The notes under the pieces were generated by a model, which saw only the letters and a list, made by a program, of their open reading frames with translations, was not told the DNA's origin and made no database searches. Positions 20,500 to 32,865 of a DNA stretch of 64,000 nucleotides are shown one piece after another (position 1 is the first letter of the stretch; the number at the start of each line of letters is the position of its first letter). The stretch is from Trileptium ribeirensis (taxonomy: Eukaryota > Nematoda > Enoplea > Enoplida > Thoracostomopsidae), in assembly GCA_030248225.1 (NCBI GenBank), contig JASANE010030053.1, forward strand, positions 17,189 to 81,188. The letters are read 5' to 3'. The position numbers and the translations under genes were made by a program.

Positions 20500-23400
20500 T
20501 GTAACAGACCGTTGGAATTTGATTAGTTGTCGCACGATTTTACCCTCGATAGCTTGACCAGACGCCCGTCGGAGGACGTCTTGTTTTCGCACGTCATCTG
20601 AGTACACTTTTACCTGTGTTTTGACCAACCTCCTCGAGTCGAATTCCGTTTAGGCATCGCGAGCGAATGCACGGAGGGTATTAGGTTGTGAACATAAAAG
20701 TCGAAGTCCTTCTGATTCCCCGTAGTCATAGGTAAGGCAAATCGAAATGGACGCTTCTCGTCCATGTTTTACATGATGTGTTGCTCTTGAGTTAGGGTAG
20801 TTGAATTTTTCCTGAGCTGACCACGGTAAAATTTCCCTGATTATTTGTAGGAACAGGCCAACTTGTTCATGTTTATAGTTTACAAATTTATAGCTTAGTG
20901 GACCGTTCGATGCTCATGCCGCTGCTTGAGCTCGGACTGACGTTGTAGTTATTGACGGAGGATCAGCCTCCGTCGGGCTTTAGGAAGCCCCAAAATTTCA
21001 TTTATCAGGATGAGTTAAGAAAATTTGGGGAATTCAAAAGACTGAACAAATTTTAGGAATCTCAGCTTAAGCATAAGGTATTGGCACTCCGAAAGGAGCG
21101 ATACTTTTTATACAGTCTTAGTGCGATTTTGCCAGCATCCGATTTGCTCTCTAGCCAGACGGTTATCACCAGCACTGCCTAAGGACCAGCTACCGACGTC
21201 ACGAGTCCTCGACAGCCCCTCATGACTGAACTTACTATGCGCTTGTAAAAGATATTACTTCCCCATGTTCGCTACGAAATCGTCTTGGCTCAACTATTAA
21301 GCTTACTAACGCTCATCATAGCGCGTAGACGTGGTTAAGCTCGGCGATAGTAAGTAGGAATAACTTCCCCGTACTAAAACGAACCAACCGCATGGTTAGT
21401 GATCACAATCCACCACTGAGCCCGCTTCCAAAAGCCCGGCACCATGCCCCGCTCTGAAACAGCGGAAATGGACTATAACATCCTCTTTTCAATAAAGAAA
21501 AAATAGCGACATCTCGCGAATCCTCTTGACCCCAAACCGAGCAAGTGCAAAACCCCGTTTTCTTTTTGGAGCGACTAGATCGCTGAGTTTGAGCAGTTTT
21601 CTATTTTACCACTGGTTGCCCGTTAGGCTATGTACTATGTATGCCCTTGCCTTGATTTTTGTCGTTTTGTATCTCTCCTTTTTTCTTTTTCCCTTGTTGA
21701 GTTTCGATCCTGCACGGGGAATTCAAGCCCGCTGCAGAGATTTCAGTACTATCCACTCGACTATCGAGTTCTGACAAAATTTCTTAAAATTTTAGTGATA
21801 ACTCGACTACACAATTTCGCTAGTGCAGTCGAGACACTGTACACTTTCGATGCGTACAGTGTACTAGGATCTTAAAGCGAGTACGATAGAGAGAGGACGG
21901 CTAAGACAACGGCAACACAGGAAACAAAAGAAACAAAGCAAGAGAAGAAAAGAGAAAGAAACCAACCAAAGAAACAACAGCCCAAAAAAGGGGAAGCAGA
22001 CGCGTCCAAGGGCGGAGCGCCCCGTGTCCCCTACGCCCAGGCCAAACGCACCCCACCGTGCCAACTTGGTCCCGATTAGAACATGGGTACAAACACCCGC
22101 TCAAAACGACTAGAACATATTGGTCGCCTATGAAACCACCCAGGATGGCATTTGTTCGTGCCCCTCTCGTGTAGGCTGCCGAAAAGCGACAAGCGACGAG
22201 GAACGACCCGTTAACGTGAGTAAAACGACGCTTCCGACAAATAGTAAGTAGTCTAACTATTACTCCACTACCGAAATCAACCCTCACCGTTATAGGCTCA
22301 CCTTACGTGAATTTTAAGAACCCGGGATAATCAAACTCGCGGCCGGACCACTGGAAGCAATAGGACCAAAGCAATTGGAAAGTAGTGCAAAGGTTGGTTT
22401 TAAGGACGAAACGTTGTGAGGGGCTCGATAGGGACGGTGGACAGGATTTGTAGGATCAGGAATGTACTCTGGATGGAGGTTATTTGTCGTCTGTGCACCT
22501 GACTATTCTGAATACAGCGTTCATATTGTAATGTTTCTTGGTGATCGCCCATTCGAAATATCACTGCCGAATTTTCATAACCATGTCTCGGACGTATCCT
22601 AAGCGGTCAGTTTAATATAATTATGCCTCATATTGTACTACGGATTTAAGTTTGACCGGACGATAGCTCTCGCCTTTGCCAATTCATCCAATTAGTGTTC
22701 GTTCGTTTAGGCATGTCGTGCGTGCAGCTCGTAATCGTACCGCTGTTGCCGCGAGCCTAACTCTCTTGCCTGTGCCTTGCTAGCGCCCCGTCTACTCCAC
22801 GTGGCGCCCCGTTTTCTTATTCCCCTCTTGTCGTAATTTCCGTTGAGTACTTGTAGCTCCGCGTCTTATCAAGAGCGAACTTCAAAGCACGCCAGAACGC
22901 CTGCCCCGAGCTATAACTGAATTAGTTAATACTGATATCGCACATTTCGGGTACGGATTTTTGGCCCGGCATTGCCGGGATCACATTTGCACGAACCGAC
23001 CCTCCCCCGTTTCGGGACATAGACAAAGGAACGAACGACCGAATTGGCAGAGTATCGCCTTATTAATTTATCGTGTGATGTTGACATTTTCGTTCGCTCA
23101 TACTTAACCGCTATTGTATAGTACCTCTAGTAAACTCTTGAAAATTATTTGATGTGTCCAGCGTTGTTGATCTCTTAGCGTAATAAGGACGTCCAAGTGG
23201 ACGGGCCGACCCTTCGTGCCCCGGCTTGCAGACGAAAAGACCCCAAGCCCTGACACGAGCGGTCCGCCGCCAATATTCACCTGTTTGGGTAATGTATTGC
23301 GGCGAGAGTAGTCCACCAAATTACTTATCAAACTCATTGGCTCAATAGTCACACTCACACGAAAGGTAAAATTTACTAGGAAGACATTATCATTCGACAC

Positions 23401-25324
23401 TAACACACTCCAAGTCATCACGTTACAAAATAGATAGTCCGATGTTAAACGTTCCAGGGCATGTCGGAACCCTGTGGGGGCCACAGAGGCTACAAAGAAT
23501 AAAGTGCTCAACCAAGAATAAACTCAGTGGAACTCAAAGTTTACCTAGCAAACCTAAACTATCACGCGTTTTACCTTGGATCATGCTAGACAAAACAACT
23601 TCCTTTAGATTAGGATAGGGAATATCGATTAGACATTATGACCTGTGAGCAGGTTTCGGTGTCAACCTCCCTGGGGGACCTCAGTGATCATACCAGGATA
23701 CTAGACACGTGCGCAACCAATCGGGCGGGGTCCGAACACACCCCGTGAAGAGCGCCTGCGGCCTGCTAAGCTCCGTAACTTCTTGGGTCTGACCAAGAAA
23801 AGTGGCTAAGTCGTGAAACATATGGTCCACCCTTGAGGTTATGATAGCCGGGGTCGCAAGGGCATGGTGTTAGGAAGTTGCGCCATGCAGCTGCGTCACC
23901 GTTATTACATCGTTGGGGGCCACGCCGTGAGGCGTCTGTTCTGTTTCAATGACCGCAACAATGATAACCGCCACTAAGAACTTTGAATTTTTACGCTTTA
24001 ACTGCTATGAACAACCTTTTTTGTTGACTCTAATCTCCTATTTTCGTGGACCTCTCGCAATCCGAAAGCTTCAGGTGCCTATTTTTGAACGGTTCACCAG
24101 TTACCTTGTATGTGTACTTTAACCTTTGGATGTTTGATTTGTATTGTGCCCATGTTACCGTTATTTGTCTTACGCCGGTCCTGGTATGCTTCATCGGTTT
24201 CCGTGTTCGTCACGTGGATCCGTGTTGCGGTCTATGACTCCACCACGCGCGCTGACCTCACACACAGCTATATCCAACTCGACGGGCACAATTTCAGGAA
24301 TTGCCTACTTGCGTTGTGTTCTAATTTGCCTAATTAATTAACCTACTAATCAATATCATTGTGTATATTTACTCGCCTGTGACTCCGTCATTTTAAAGTA
24401 TCTACACGTCACCAGTACCTCGGCACAACGACTCTCGTTTTATTGGTATATTGACTGCGTCTTATTGCGGCAGAACCACGGATCGTTATTGACTCTGTGA
24501 CGTTTATTCGCCGAACTGTTACAGACCGTACAATTACCCTTATCGACTGTTGCTCAAGTTGAATCGTTTGCTATTCCGGGCCTACGGGACATTGTATACT
24601 GCCCCTGCGTCCGTTCGACAGCCAGACCGTCGATTTAACTGCGGGACTGTTACACGACACTGACATTCGTTGTGCCGGCCGCGTTTGGTGGATAATCGCT
24701 GATCGTTTCACGGGGACAATCTATTTGGACAATCCTCCATCATAATGTCGGAACGTTCTCGCGCATTACTGGCCTCCGCCGAAGGGTAGTGGACATTATC
24801 GACTGGATACTGTAATCTTTGTTTTATATTCTTTTTATTTGTTTGCTAATTTTTGTAACTTTTCTCGCTTATTAGTTTAACTGTGCGACATTAATTGCTT
24901 TTCTATTTTAATGCTTTTGGCTCTTATCTAACTTATTGTGTACACTACTGTTTTTGTCTGCTTATAACTACTTTGTTTAACGTGATAATTTTCTTTCTGG
25001 TTCGTAACCGCTACTTTGCTTCGCTTGTTGACGTTTGGAGAAGGTTAAGTGGCTCACGTCGCTGATCAGGACCGTTGGGTTATTCGGATACCAGTGAAAA
25101 CACGTTCAGAGAAATCGTACAGTTGTGAGTCATCTAAGATTTTACGGCCATTGAGATTTAGTAACGCTAACTTTTGTGCGCCCCATTAAATCATATCAGA
25201 ACGTGCCTAAATATTGATCGCATCCAATCGCCCGTACTCTAATCAGTGGCCTTACTGCTGATTTGTTTTACACGTTTTCATCTACCCAAACACGCACTAG
25301 TATTGAGTAAGTGTGATTAGGACG
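20500..25324 (+). repeat. Putative 5' LTR and leader of element C
   Basis: This starts at TGTAACAGACCG. A segment at about 23640-23890 resembles the end of the element A LTR (CTGTGAGCAGG..., CCTGCTAAGCT..., then ...CAGCTGCGTC before TTATTACA at 23909). That suggests an LTR of about 3.4 kb from 20500 to near 23909, followed by 1.4 kb of leader up to gag. Neither the end nor the primer-binding site is certain. No coding sequence is recognised; all frames are short. Confidence 0.4.
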
Positions 25325-27551
25325 ATGGACCCTAACGTCGATCATAACGGAGACTTGGGAACCGACGACTTCCTTGGCTGGACTGACGGACATATGGAGG
25401 ACGACTTACGTGCCAGGCCCCGACGTGCCGCCGGCACTAGTGAGCGACCGCTCACTCCCCCGCCCCGACCTCCTGGACAACTTCGTCGAGGAGAAACACC
25501 CGAATCACCTGGACTGGATACAAATACTGCTAACGCCATCCTGCACCACCTGACTAACCAACCAGCTGGTCCCCCTATGATCCCTTTGAGAGATATGCTA
25601 ACTTTCGATGGGAAACCGGGAGGCCAGGACTTCGAGGACTGGGTTCGGATGTACAATCGCCTCGCCAACGCCAATGGTTGGGACGATCGTCGGAAATTAA
25701 TTTGCGTACCAGCTCTCTTGCGTGAACCGGCAAGGGAGGCCTTTAAGGGCCTTCCACCGGGAAAACGCCAAAGTTTTCTAGGATTGGTCGCTAATTTACG
25801 CTTTTTGTTCTCATCGTCGCGCCGCCCTGAGAAATCATTGTCGGGACTGTGCACCCGACAACAAGGAGCGAATGAGCCAGTAGCCAGTACGGTTTAGAGT
25901 TGCAGAAGTTGTGTGATCGCGCTTTCCCCGACATGGAAGATGAACAGCGGGACACGATGCTTCGTATGTTTTTCAACGAGGTTTACGACCTGAGGTGCGT
26001 AGGCAGGTCCTCAACCAGATACACGAGTGAGAGACATTTCGGGATACTGTGGGTGTTGCTAAGCGATACGAGGACGCTAGCGCTGCGTGCCCTGAGCCAG
26101 ACGCGCCCGTCGCTAGTAAGCCTCGTGCCAAAACCGTAAACTCCTTACTTGAGGAAGGAGGTGAAGGCCTGATCACACAGCTTCAAAACATGATGGAGGA
26201 ACATCGTAAGGCGAACAATAATAACAGCGATACTATAAGTCGGTTGCTGGATGTAATTGATAAACGGGTCGAGAGCCCGCGCTAGCTTAATGCTCTAGCG
26301 CCGCCGTTTGTGCCCGGCTCACCTGCCGCGCCCCCGTGTTTGCCGATACCGCATATTATTTGCTATCGCTGTGGAGAACCAGGACACGTCATGCGTGAAT
26401 GCCCGTATAATGTGCGTTACCCGCCTGCTGCGAATGGTGCGCCGCGCAATGTTGACCCCGCCCCAGCCTATGCATCCGGAGCTGCGCGTCGAGAGCCAGG
26501 GCAGCAAGGACTAAGAAATGGCGTGGGTGCCTACCCACGAAACTATAACTTTAATGCGGGCCGAGGAGGCCCACCGCCGCAGTTTCGGCGAGCCGAAAAC
26601 GAAAACGGATATCGGAATAATTCCGGGTGGAACAATCCACCCAATGCGGTAATGCGACCTAGTGGCCCGAGTCAAGCGGGACCGCAATATGGTCGACCAC
26701 CGCCGGGATTCGCTAATAACGATAATCGCAGAAATGGAGAATATGCCGCCAACCGCCCAGTTGATAACTATAACAACAGGCCGGCTCAGGCCTACGGATA
26801 TCAACGGGCCCAAGGCGAACGACCCCAACCTAATAGAGGCATGGGGCCCCAGCAGCCGCAGCCTGGTCGATTTTATTCACGGGACGACAACAACCGGAAC
26901 AGCGGTGCTGTACCGCGCCGGCGATACCAGTTAAATTGTAGCGCATCGCAAGGTAATGGAAATAGAGAACCAAGCCCAGCCACCACTCATCGCTTAGAGG
27001 TACTCAGCCGTGAGCTCGGTATGATTCAGGGCAAACTCGGGCATAGTGAACCAACGGGACGAGTAAACGCTATTGCGAGTAAAGACGAACCACAATATGA
27101 CGACGACGGATATTTGGTAAATCGACATGACGACCGGGACGATTTTGAGATGATGGAAGGACTTGTTGAGAGACACCTAAACGTGATCACGTCCACTTCG
27201 TGGGCTGATGCCGCGCGTCTTCCACGGAGCCGTGATCTAGTTCAGGGTATGGACAGCCCCGGACTTATGGAATTGTGCCCTAGGGACTTGGACGACGAAC
27301 AATACGGAATTGAACTGGCTAACACTGTATATAGCAAAGAAAATACAAAACACCAAAAAGAGGGATACTTGGAAGAGGGATTGTCTATGTTATGTGTGGA
27401 TGCACCCAGCGCGGGTGTTAACCCACGTGTATATATGTCCGCGAGCGAAGTAAATGGCAAGCAGCGAGGCGCGCGAAGGATCGATCAATCGAACTATCCG
27501 GCCCTGCGAGGGCTTGGAACGAACGAACGAACTTTAACCGCAGTGAAGTAA
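25325..27551 (+). pseudogene. gag: Gag and truncated protease start of element C (gypsy-like)
   Basis: From ATG 25325 (context GACGATGG) the N-terminal half has a proline/arginine-rich lead and a Ty3-type capsid segment (LRDMLTFDGKPGGQDFEDW). Frame changes near 25800-25990 and an in-frame TAG near 26283 interrupt the capsid. The frame then runs from about 26286 to 27551. It holds a CCHC zinc knuckle, CYRCGEPGHVMREC, an Asn/Gly/Arg-rich RNA-binding tract and, near the end, a stretch like the first strand of a retropepsin (YMSASEVNGKQRGA). The catalytic Asp-Thr/Ser-Gly expected next is absent, so the protease looks deleted. The protein would package genomic RNA. The lesions mark a dead copy. 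Confidence 0.75.
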
Positions 27552-27558
27552 TGGTAGT

Positions 27559-29262
27559 ATGGAGATTTGCGAAGAAATGGAAGATGGTTGCGTTCAAAAT
27601 TATAGGTTGAGTGATTTTAGAGGAAACGTTGATTTTATAACCGGTACTCCCCAGGGAATCACCTCAAGGGGAAATTCCGGGACCCCCAGCTCTTTGGAGA
27701 TGACTGCAGAGATTGTGAGTGAAGATGATGTTGTAGTTGTTGATGAGCCATTATTATTATTTTCCTCCTCTGTGGCTGGCCATCCGTGTGTTGAGAGTGT
27801 TGGTGTTGATGATTCCCGCAGGGAAGCCGATGATGTTGATATGGCTCAGGAAGAATTGGACTTATTCGGGTCGCCGTGTGAGGCACCCATGGAGTTTTTA
27901 GAGGTCGACGAACGACCAGGGACGATGGAGGCTAGGTTGGACGATGAAGACATCTCATCAGGGCCGCCTGGCCCTAGTCCTGTTCTAAATTATAGGTCGT
28001 ATAATGTAGTATGTGGGCCGGACCGCCGCGCGGGTCGTCCCTTGTGTGCTGATGAGAATTGTGTGTCGTATGAGTGTATTGACTTGCCTAAGTTAGGACG
28101 CGGTTGTAGCCTTAGTGAATTCTTGGAAGATGATAATGGAAGTGATGTTGATGTAATTGAATGCTACTTCGAACCGGCGAAGTATGCTACTGATGGACTT
28201 GAGGTGACTTTCCCGACCTCATTGGCAAGGGGTTCCACGGTCATTGGGTCCTTCCTTGATGCTGACCGGGGCCGCCCTTGTCACCCGTACCCAAGCAGAG
28301 GTAGCGATGGGTTCGCGGCCGATCGCGCCAAAGAAGCGGGTATGATCGTTGGGGCTGAAAGTATTGCCCGGGGTCTGCCCAGGCACGGGGATGTAGATGG
28401 AAGGGTGGCGAATAAAGACTGTCCATCGCATTGTGAGGCTTCCGTCGCGCCTACCGTCGTTGAAGCGCGCAACGACGTTACTTGCAATGAGCTAAGTTTT
28501 TTTTTCAATGAATCTTGTGTTGAAATCAGCGTGAAGGATAGCGCTGAGTGTGTTGAACTTGTTGAAGTTGTTGAATTGAAGGCGTCGGATGAACTCCTAA
28601 TGGAACGAAGCGGATCCGCAGCGAGCGATGCGAACTATTTCAGCGAAGCGAAAGTTTGTAACATAAGTCGGGGTACCCCGCAGGAACGCGATTATGGTGG
28701 GAATGAACCCGAAATTGAGCTCGAGCACCGCGTAACTGTAGCGCCGGCGGAATTAAATGATAATTATGATGAGTCCAGTGATAGTGAAATGGATGAGGAA
28801 CGTATGCTGGATGACGGGGAATTTTGGGCCAACTGGGTGGATCCGAATGCCGACTGGTACCGACGCGAACCCAGCCCTGACGCACGAGAGTGGCATAGTG
28901 AAGGGGTGTGTGAAGTGCGTCGTGGACATAACAACGAACTACCGCGTGCACCATCAGATGACGGCATTGATTTAAGCCTGCGAGCCAGTCAATTGTCTAT
29001 TCGCTCTGAGGAAGGAGATGGTGCTGCTGGAGGAAGCGATCTAGGCGAAAGCAGCGATAGTGGCAGTATCGCTACAGGGAGTGTGAATGAGCTGAGTTCG
29101 GATCCATTGGTCGAGAGCATCAGTAGAGACCCTATCGAAGGGACGCCTTGTATGCGCCTGGGTAATTTAGATGGCTCCACTGATACATTGGCCGACATTT
29201 CCAGCGAGATATTGGGACCCGTCGAAGAGGCGCCTAGTATGCCCTCGTGTAAAAAGCTGTAA
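27559..29262 (+). CDS. Unidentified acidic ORF of element C
   Basis: 567 codons starting 7 bp after the gag frame stops (ATG 27559, context TAGTATGG). The product is strongly acidic, rich in Asp, Glu and Ser, with no membrane segment and only short hydrophobic patches; it is probably largely disordered. The first ~40 residues may still belong to the protease region. The C-terminus carries repeats of a short motif (IEGTPCMRLGN, then VEEAPSMPS) that recurs at the start of the next ORF. No reverse transcriptase or integrase motif is present, so this is not standard pol. It overlaps by 92 bp with an upstream-extended reading of the following frame. The function is unknown. The frame is open over 1.7 kb despite broken gag. 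Confidence 0.55.
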   Translation: MEICEEMEDGCVQNYRLSDFRGNVDFITGTPQGITSRGNSGTPSSLEMTAEIVSEDDVVVVDEPLLLFSSSVAGHPCVESVGVDDSRREADDVDMAQEELDLFGSPCEAPMEFLEVDERPGTMEARLDDEDISSGPPGPSPVLNYRSYNVVCGPDRRAGRPLCADENCVSYECIDLPKLGRGCSLSEFLEDDNGSDVDVIECYFEPAKYATDGLEVTFPTSLARGSTVIGSFLDADRGRPCHPYPSRGSDGFAADRAKEAGMIVGAESIARGLPRHGDVDGRVANKDCPSHCEASVAPTVVEARNDVTCNELSFFFNESCVEISVKDSAECVELVEVVELKASDELLMERSGSAASDANYFSEAKVCNISRGTPQERDYGGNEPEIELEHRVTVAPAELNDNYDESSDSEMDEERMLDDGEFWANWVDPNADWYRREPSPDAREWHSEGVCEVRRGHNNELPRAPSDDGIDLSLRASQLSIRSEEGDGAAGGSDLGESSDSGSIATGSVNELSSDPLVESISRDPIEGTPCMRLGNLDGSTDTLADISSEILGPVEEAPSMPSCKKL

Positions 29263-29284
29263 CCCAAACGAAGTAGGTGCGACC

Positions 29285-30913
29285 ATGGAGGAATCCGTCG
29301 AAGGGAGACCATGTATGTCCCCGGGTAATTCGGAGGAATCTGTGAGCGTGATTAGCGAGGACTCGGACACGTGCATGGGACAAGAGAATCTGCTTAACTT
29401 TATACGTGAAGCTAACGACGAACGAGTACACCGACTTGACGAACAACTATTGGACATGTCTGGACTTTGCCTTCCCAATAATACGCCGATAGAACTTGGA
29501 CGAGTTAGAGCATTAACGGACGAGGAACGAAGCCGAATCCTCGGAAACGACACACTGTTCACTATGACCGCAAATCATACCGAGACTACAGCTTATCGAT
29601 TCCCTCGCATTGAATTGACCGAGGATGCGCATAACGAGTTAGCTGAGGGACTCATATCAATTAACTTTAGGGCTAGTGAGATAAATGCTGACTTCGGACA
29701 ACCGTTAGCATTGCAACCGCAGGCTCTCTTTTATCGGAGAGTAATACTTGTAATGGAACAGCTGAACAATTTGAGCCGACTTTTCGAGCTCCGTTTTGAG
29801 GTCGCCACTCGCCCCGCCTTGCAGCGAGACGCTGCCATGTTAAGCAGTATATTAGGCATGGCTTCTCCAATCGGATGCATGACTGGGAGGTATCTCGGTC
29901 CCGTAACTCTTGCTTCGTTGGAATCTTTCATAGAACTGGTGGGTCAATGCATGAATGGCCACACGCTCCAACAGGTTATTGAGAGAGAATTCGAGGTAGA
30001 GTCAAGTAGGGATCCGGTATGTCGACAGTGCCAGGAATGCCATACAAGAGATTCGCGGGACATAGGTTCAGGCTGCTACTTTTTCGGTCAACGAGGAAGG
30101 TGGACTTACGATGGTACGCTGAGTACCGCTTGCGCGTCCATCCTCCCGGATGGATACGTTGCACCTCATTGGCCTTTCTATGTCGGAATTCAATCGGCCA
30201 AGATGCAGAAAACTTTCCGCGAGGCAAACCTTGAGTTACACGACCTCTTGTGCGAGGCGCCCTATTTGATCGAATTCATCTACCGGAACCAAGACACACG
30301 TGGTGTTCCGATCAACTCCTTTGTTGACCAAGCAATAAGTAATATGGAATTTGACGACGAAACCCACCGACTTGCTCGACTAGTGCTGCTGAGCGCACGC
30401 TTGAGACTTTTGGGGCGCCCCGACATTGCTGGACTGCTTGAGACAGAAGGAGACACGTCTGCTGGACTAAAGTTGGGCAGGGACCGCTTAATTTCGGAAC
30501 TATGCTTGTTTCCGTACGATGACTCCAACTGTCCCGTCCCGAATTTGGACGAACAGTTGACCACCGCTTTAGCCGCTTACCTCGACTCATCTGAAGAGGG
30601 ATCGGAGGATGACTCCAACAGCGACTCCGCCCCGCACGAAAGCATAACTGAGTCGAGTGACACGGAAACGAGCGACGGGGAAACCAAAAGCGACATCACG
30701 GAAGAACCTGCGCATAACAAGACCATGAGGGAACCCAATCGAAATGGGGTGCGACCCTCTTCCCCGAGCCTTAGTATTGGCCTCGGACATCCTTCAGGTA
30801 TGTGGAGGGTGTGTACAATTTTGTTGCTTCTTTGCACGCGCTTTGTTGCTTCTTTGCACGTTTCTCTACACGCGCAACTCTTTCGCCATTCAGCGACTCA
30901 ATCTCGCGCTTAG
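29285..30913 (+). CDS. Unidentified ORF of element C with Cys cluster and acidic tail
   Basis: From ATG 29285 (strong context GACCATGG) the product is 542 residues; an upstream ATG at 29171 would add 38. The middle (about 75-440) looks globular and helical, with a Cys-rich spot CRQCQECHTRDS followed by a conserved-looking CYFF. An acidic Ser/Asp/Glu tract (SSEEGSEDDSNSDS) follows, and the end is hydrophobic (WRVCTILLLLCTRF). I recognise no family. The N-terminal VEGRPCMSPGN repeats a motif from the preceding ORF. A CAG/GTATGT donor-like site at 30795-30803 and a pyrimidine-rich CAG near 30946 suggest the last codons may be intronic. It may be an accessory or structural protein of the element. 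Confidence 0.55.
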   Translation: MEESVEGRPCMSPGNSEESVSVISEDSDTCMGQENLLNFIREANDERVHRLDEQLLDMSGLCLPNNTPIELGRVRALTDEERSRILGNDTLFTMTANHTETTAYRFPRIELTEDAHNELAEGLISINFRASEINADFGQPLALQPQALFYRRVILVMEQLNNLSRLFELRFEVATRPALQRDAAMLSSILGMASPIGCMTGRYLGPVTLASLESFIELVGQCMNGHTLQQVIEREFEVESSRDPVCRQCQECHTRDSRDIGSGCYFFGQRGRWTYDGTLSTACASILPDGYVAPHWPFYVGIQSAKMQKTFREANLELHDLLCEAPYLIEFIYRNQDTRGVPINSFVDQAISNMEFDDETHRLARLVLLSARLRLLGRPDIAGLLETEGDTSAGLKLGRDRLISELCLFPYDDSNCPVPNLDEQLTTALAAYLDSSEEGSEDDSNSDSAPHESITESSDTETSDGETKSDITEEPAHNKTMREPNRNGVRPSSPSLSIGLGHPSGMWRVCTILLLLCTRFVASLHVSLHAQLFRHSATQSRA

Positions 30914-31044
30914 GTGCTTTTGTCAATCGACAACAGGTAGGAGTGGTCATCGAGCCACAGGGTTTGGTGGTCACCTCCGACCAGACAACGCATTTGCCAG
31001 TGGTATTGCAGTTATCACTCCGAGACTGGGAACGTAATCTACTC

Positions 31045-32865
31045 CCATAAGCGACTGGATGTAGTTTATTGTTATCATATGTTTGCGAGAGGACTCCGCC
31101 TATTGCTTTACCACTGGCATCAGTTTAGAAATAGTACGGCTTCGATGGATCGGCTATGTACAAAATTGGAGGGTTCATTAATTTATCGCATAAAAGTTCA
31201 AAATCTTTTTGTGCTTCTTCGTTCCACTTAAATGGTTTCAAAGTGCTAGTTAGCTGAGTCAAGGGTTTTGCTATTGATGCAAAATCTCTTATAAAGCGGC
31301 GATAGTAACTGCAAAAGCCAAGAAATCTCCTCACCGAAGTTATATCAGTTGGGACTGGATAAAATTTTACCACTTCAATTTTAGCAGGGTCTGGCCTAAG
31401 TCCATCAGCTGAAATGATGTGTCCCAAATAAGGAACTTCACTACGCAAAAATTGCCATTTTCTAGGTTTAATTTTTAAGCCCACTTGTTTAATATTATTT
31501 TTGGGTGCGGGAGGCTCACTTTTAATTGGATCGAGTTCAGCCATGGTGGCTGCAGCAACCACATTTCGTGTTACTGGTTTGACTGCCATTGGTCCAACAT
31601 TGGGTATATTTGGACGTGTTGGTTGTTGAAGTGGACTGTTTGACGATGGGAAGCTATTTTTGGTAGTATTAAACCATGGTCTTGATTGGTTCCTATTATT
31701 AGGTTGTTGTGAGCCTCGAAGAAGGCAGCTCATAGCCATGTGACCCAGTTTTCCACAGTTATAACTCCTGGGATCTCTTGGGTTAAATTCTGCAGAGGAA
31801 TTAAATCTATTTCGGTTGAACATTTGGTTTTGTGGCAGATTGTTATTTAGTCGGAATCCTGTTTCAGGACGCCTTGGCGGTAAAGGCCTATTCGTTCCAC
31901 GGTGTTCCTCACGGGGACGCTCCATTTTAGAAGCCAATACTTTTTGATTTTCGGTCAAAAGTTCTATTCCGCGTGTAATTTGTTCCAATCTCTTATCTGA
32001 AATGGCCGAAGATGATACAACTCCAACCGTAGAAACGGTGGGTGTGCACAAAATACTTTGCATATCTAATCGTTGGGCCAAGTCCTCGGCTTCTCTTAAA
32101 TATTTGGGCATATCACGAAATACCTGTGACTTTAATTCAGGTGAACGACGCCCACTGAAAAATCGACTAATTATTTTATTATTAATTCGCGTCATTCTCA
32201 GCCGGATGTATATTCTTACATGCGCGCTTAATTACTTTAAGGTATGCTGTAACATGTTCACCGACATGTTGTTGACGTTGCTCTAACGCCGCTTCATGGT
32301 ACATTGACCACTCGGGGGTAGCTAATCCATTTCTCAACGAACGTACCAAATCATTATAATGTCTTTTGGAGGCGTCAGGAAGACGATCATAAACATCTTT
32401 AGCCCGATCTTTTAAATACGCTGGCAATACTCTCAATCTTAATGCTTCACCGATCAATTTGGCTTCGCAGACAGTGTTAAAATTTTCAATCCAAGTGTTA
32501 AAATCTTGGCCAGTCAAATCCCCTTTATACGGTTTTATTGTAAGGTCAAGTTGGTTTGCTAAGCTAGCGCGATGCGATAATTCACCAAATTCATCTGATA
32601 AATTCTGTAAACCAGTATCTAGTCTTGTGGCTAGGTCTTTCACGACATGGTCTAATTGACCAATATTCTTGGACAGCGAATCTACCATTTTCACCTTCTC
32701 CTGACTTGGCGCAGAGTAGACAAAACTATCCGATTCTAAGTACGAACCATTATTTGGTTCGTCGTCACTAGATTCTAATCTTGCCCCACTCCTACTTCTC
32801 AGATTATGTTCAGCCGTATTTGTCCGCAAACCTGAAGTTTCAGAAAGCGGCACGATTGAATGCAA
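31045..32865 (-). pseudogene. Gag-RT/RNase H remnant of gypsy element G
   Basis: On the minus strand, the gag begins near 32865 with no upstream ATG; the first in-frame one is at 32688. Capsid-like sequence (YKGDLTGQDFNTWIENF) follows. A one-base frameshift near 32190 precedes the gag C-terminus with zinc-knuckle remnant NCGKLGHMAMSC, in which the first Cys is missing. The frame then fuses directly to the end of a reverse transcriptase (YLGHIISADGLRPDPAKI, RRFLGFCSYYRRFI), so protease and most of RT are deleted. After an in-frame TAA near 31125 the RNase H start (TDASGKAIGGVLSQ) runs to about 31047, where element C sequence abuts. It is non-functional. Confidence 0.85.

Noticed and set aside
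28219..28954. Minus-strand frames under the element C ORFs
   Set aside because: Antisense shadows without motifs or preserved length.
29171..29284. Upstream ATG at 29171 for the second element C ORF
   Set aside because: It lies inside the preceding ORF; ATG 29285 has a better initiation context, and the added residues look like out-of-frame translation.
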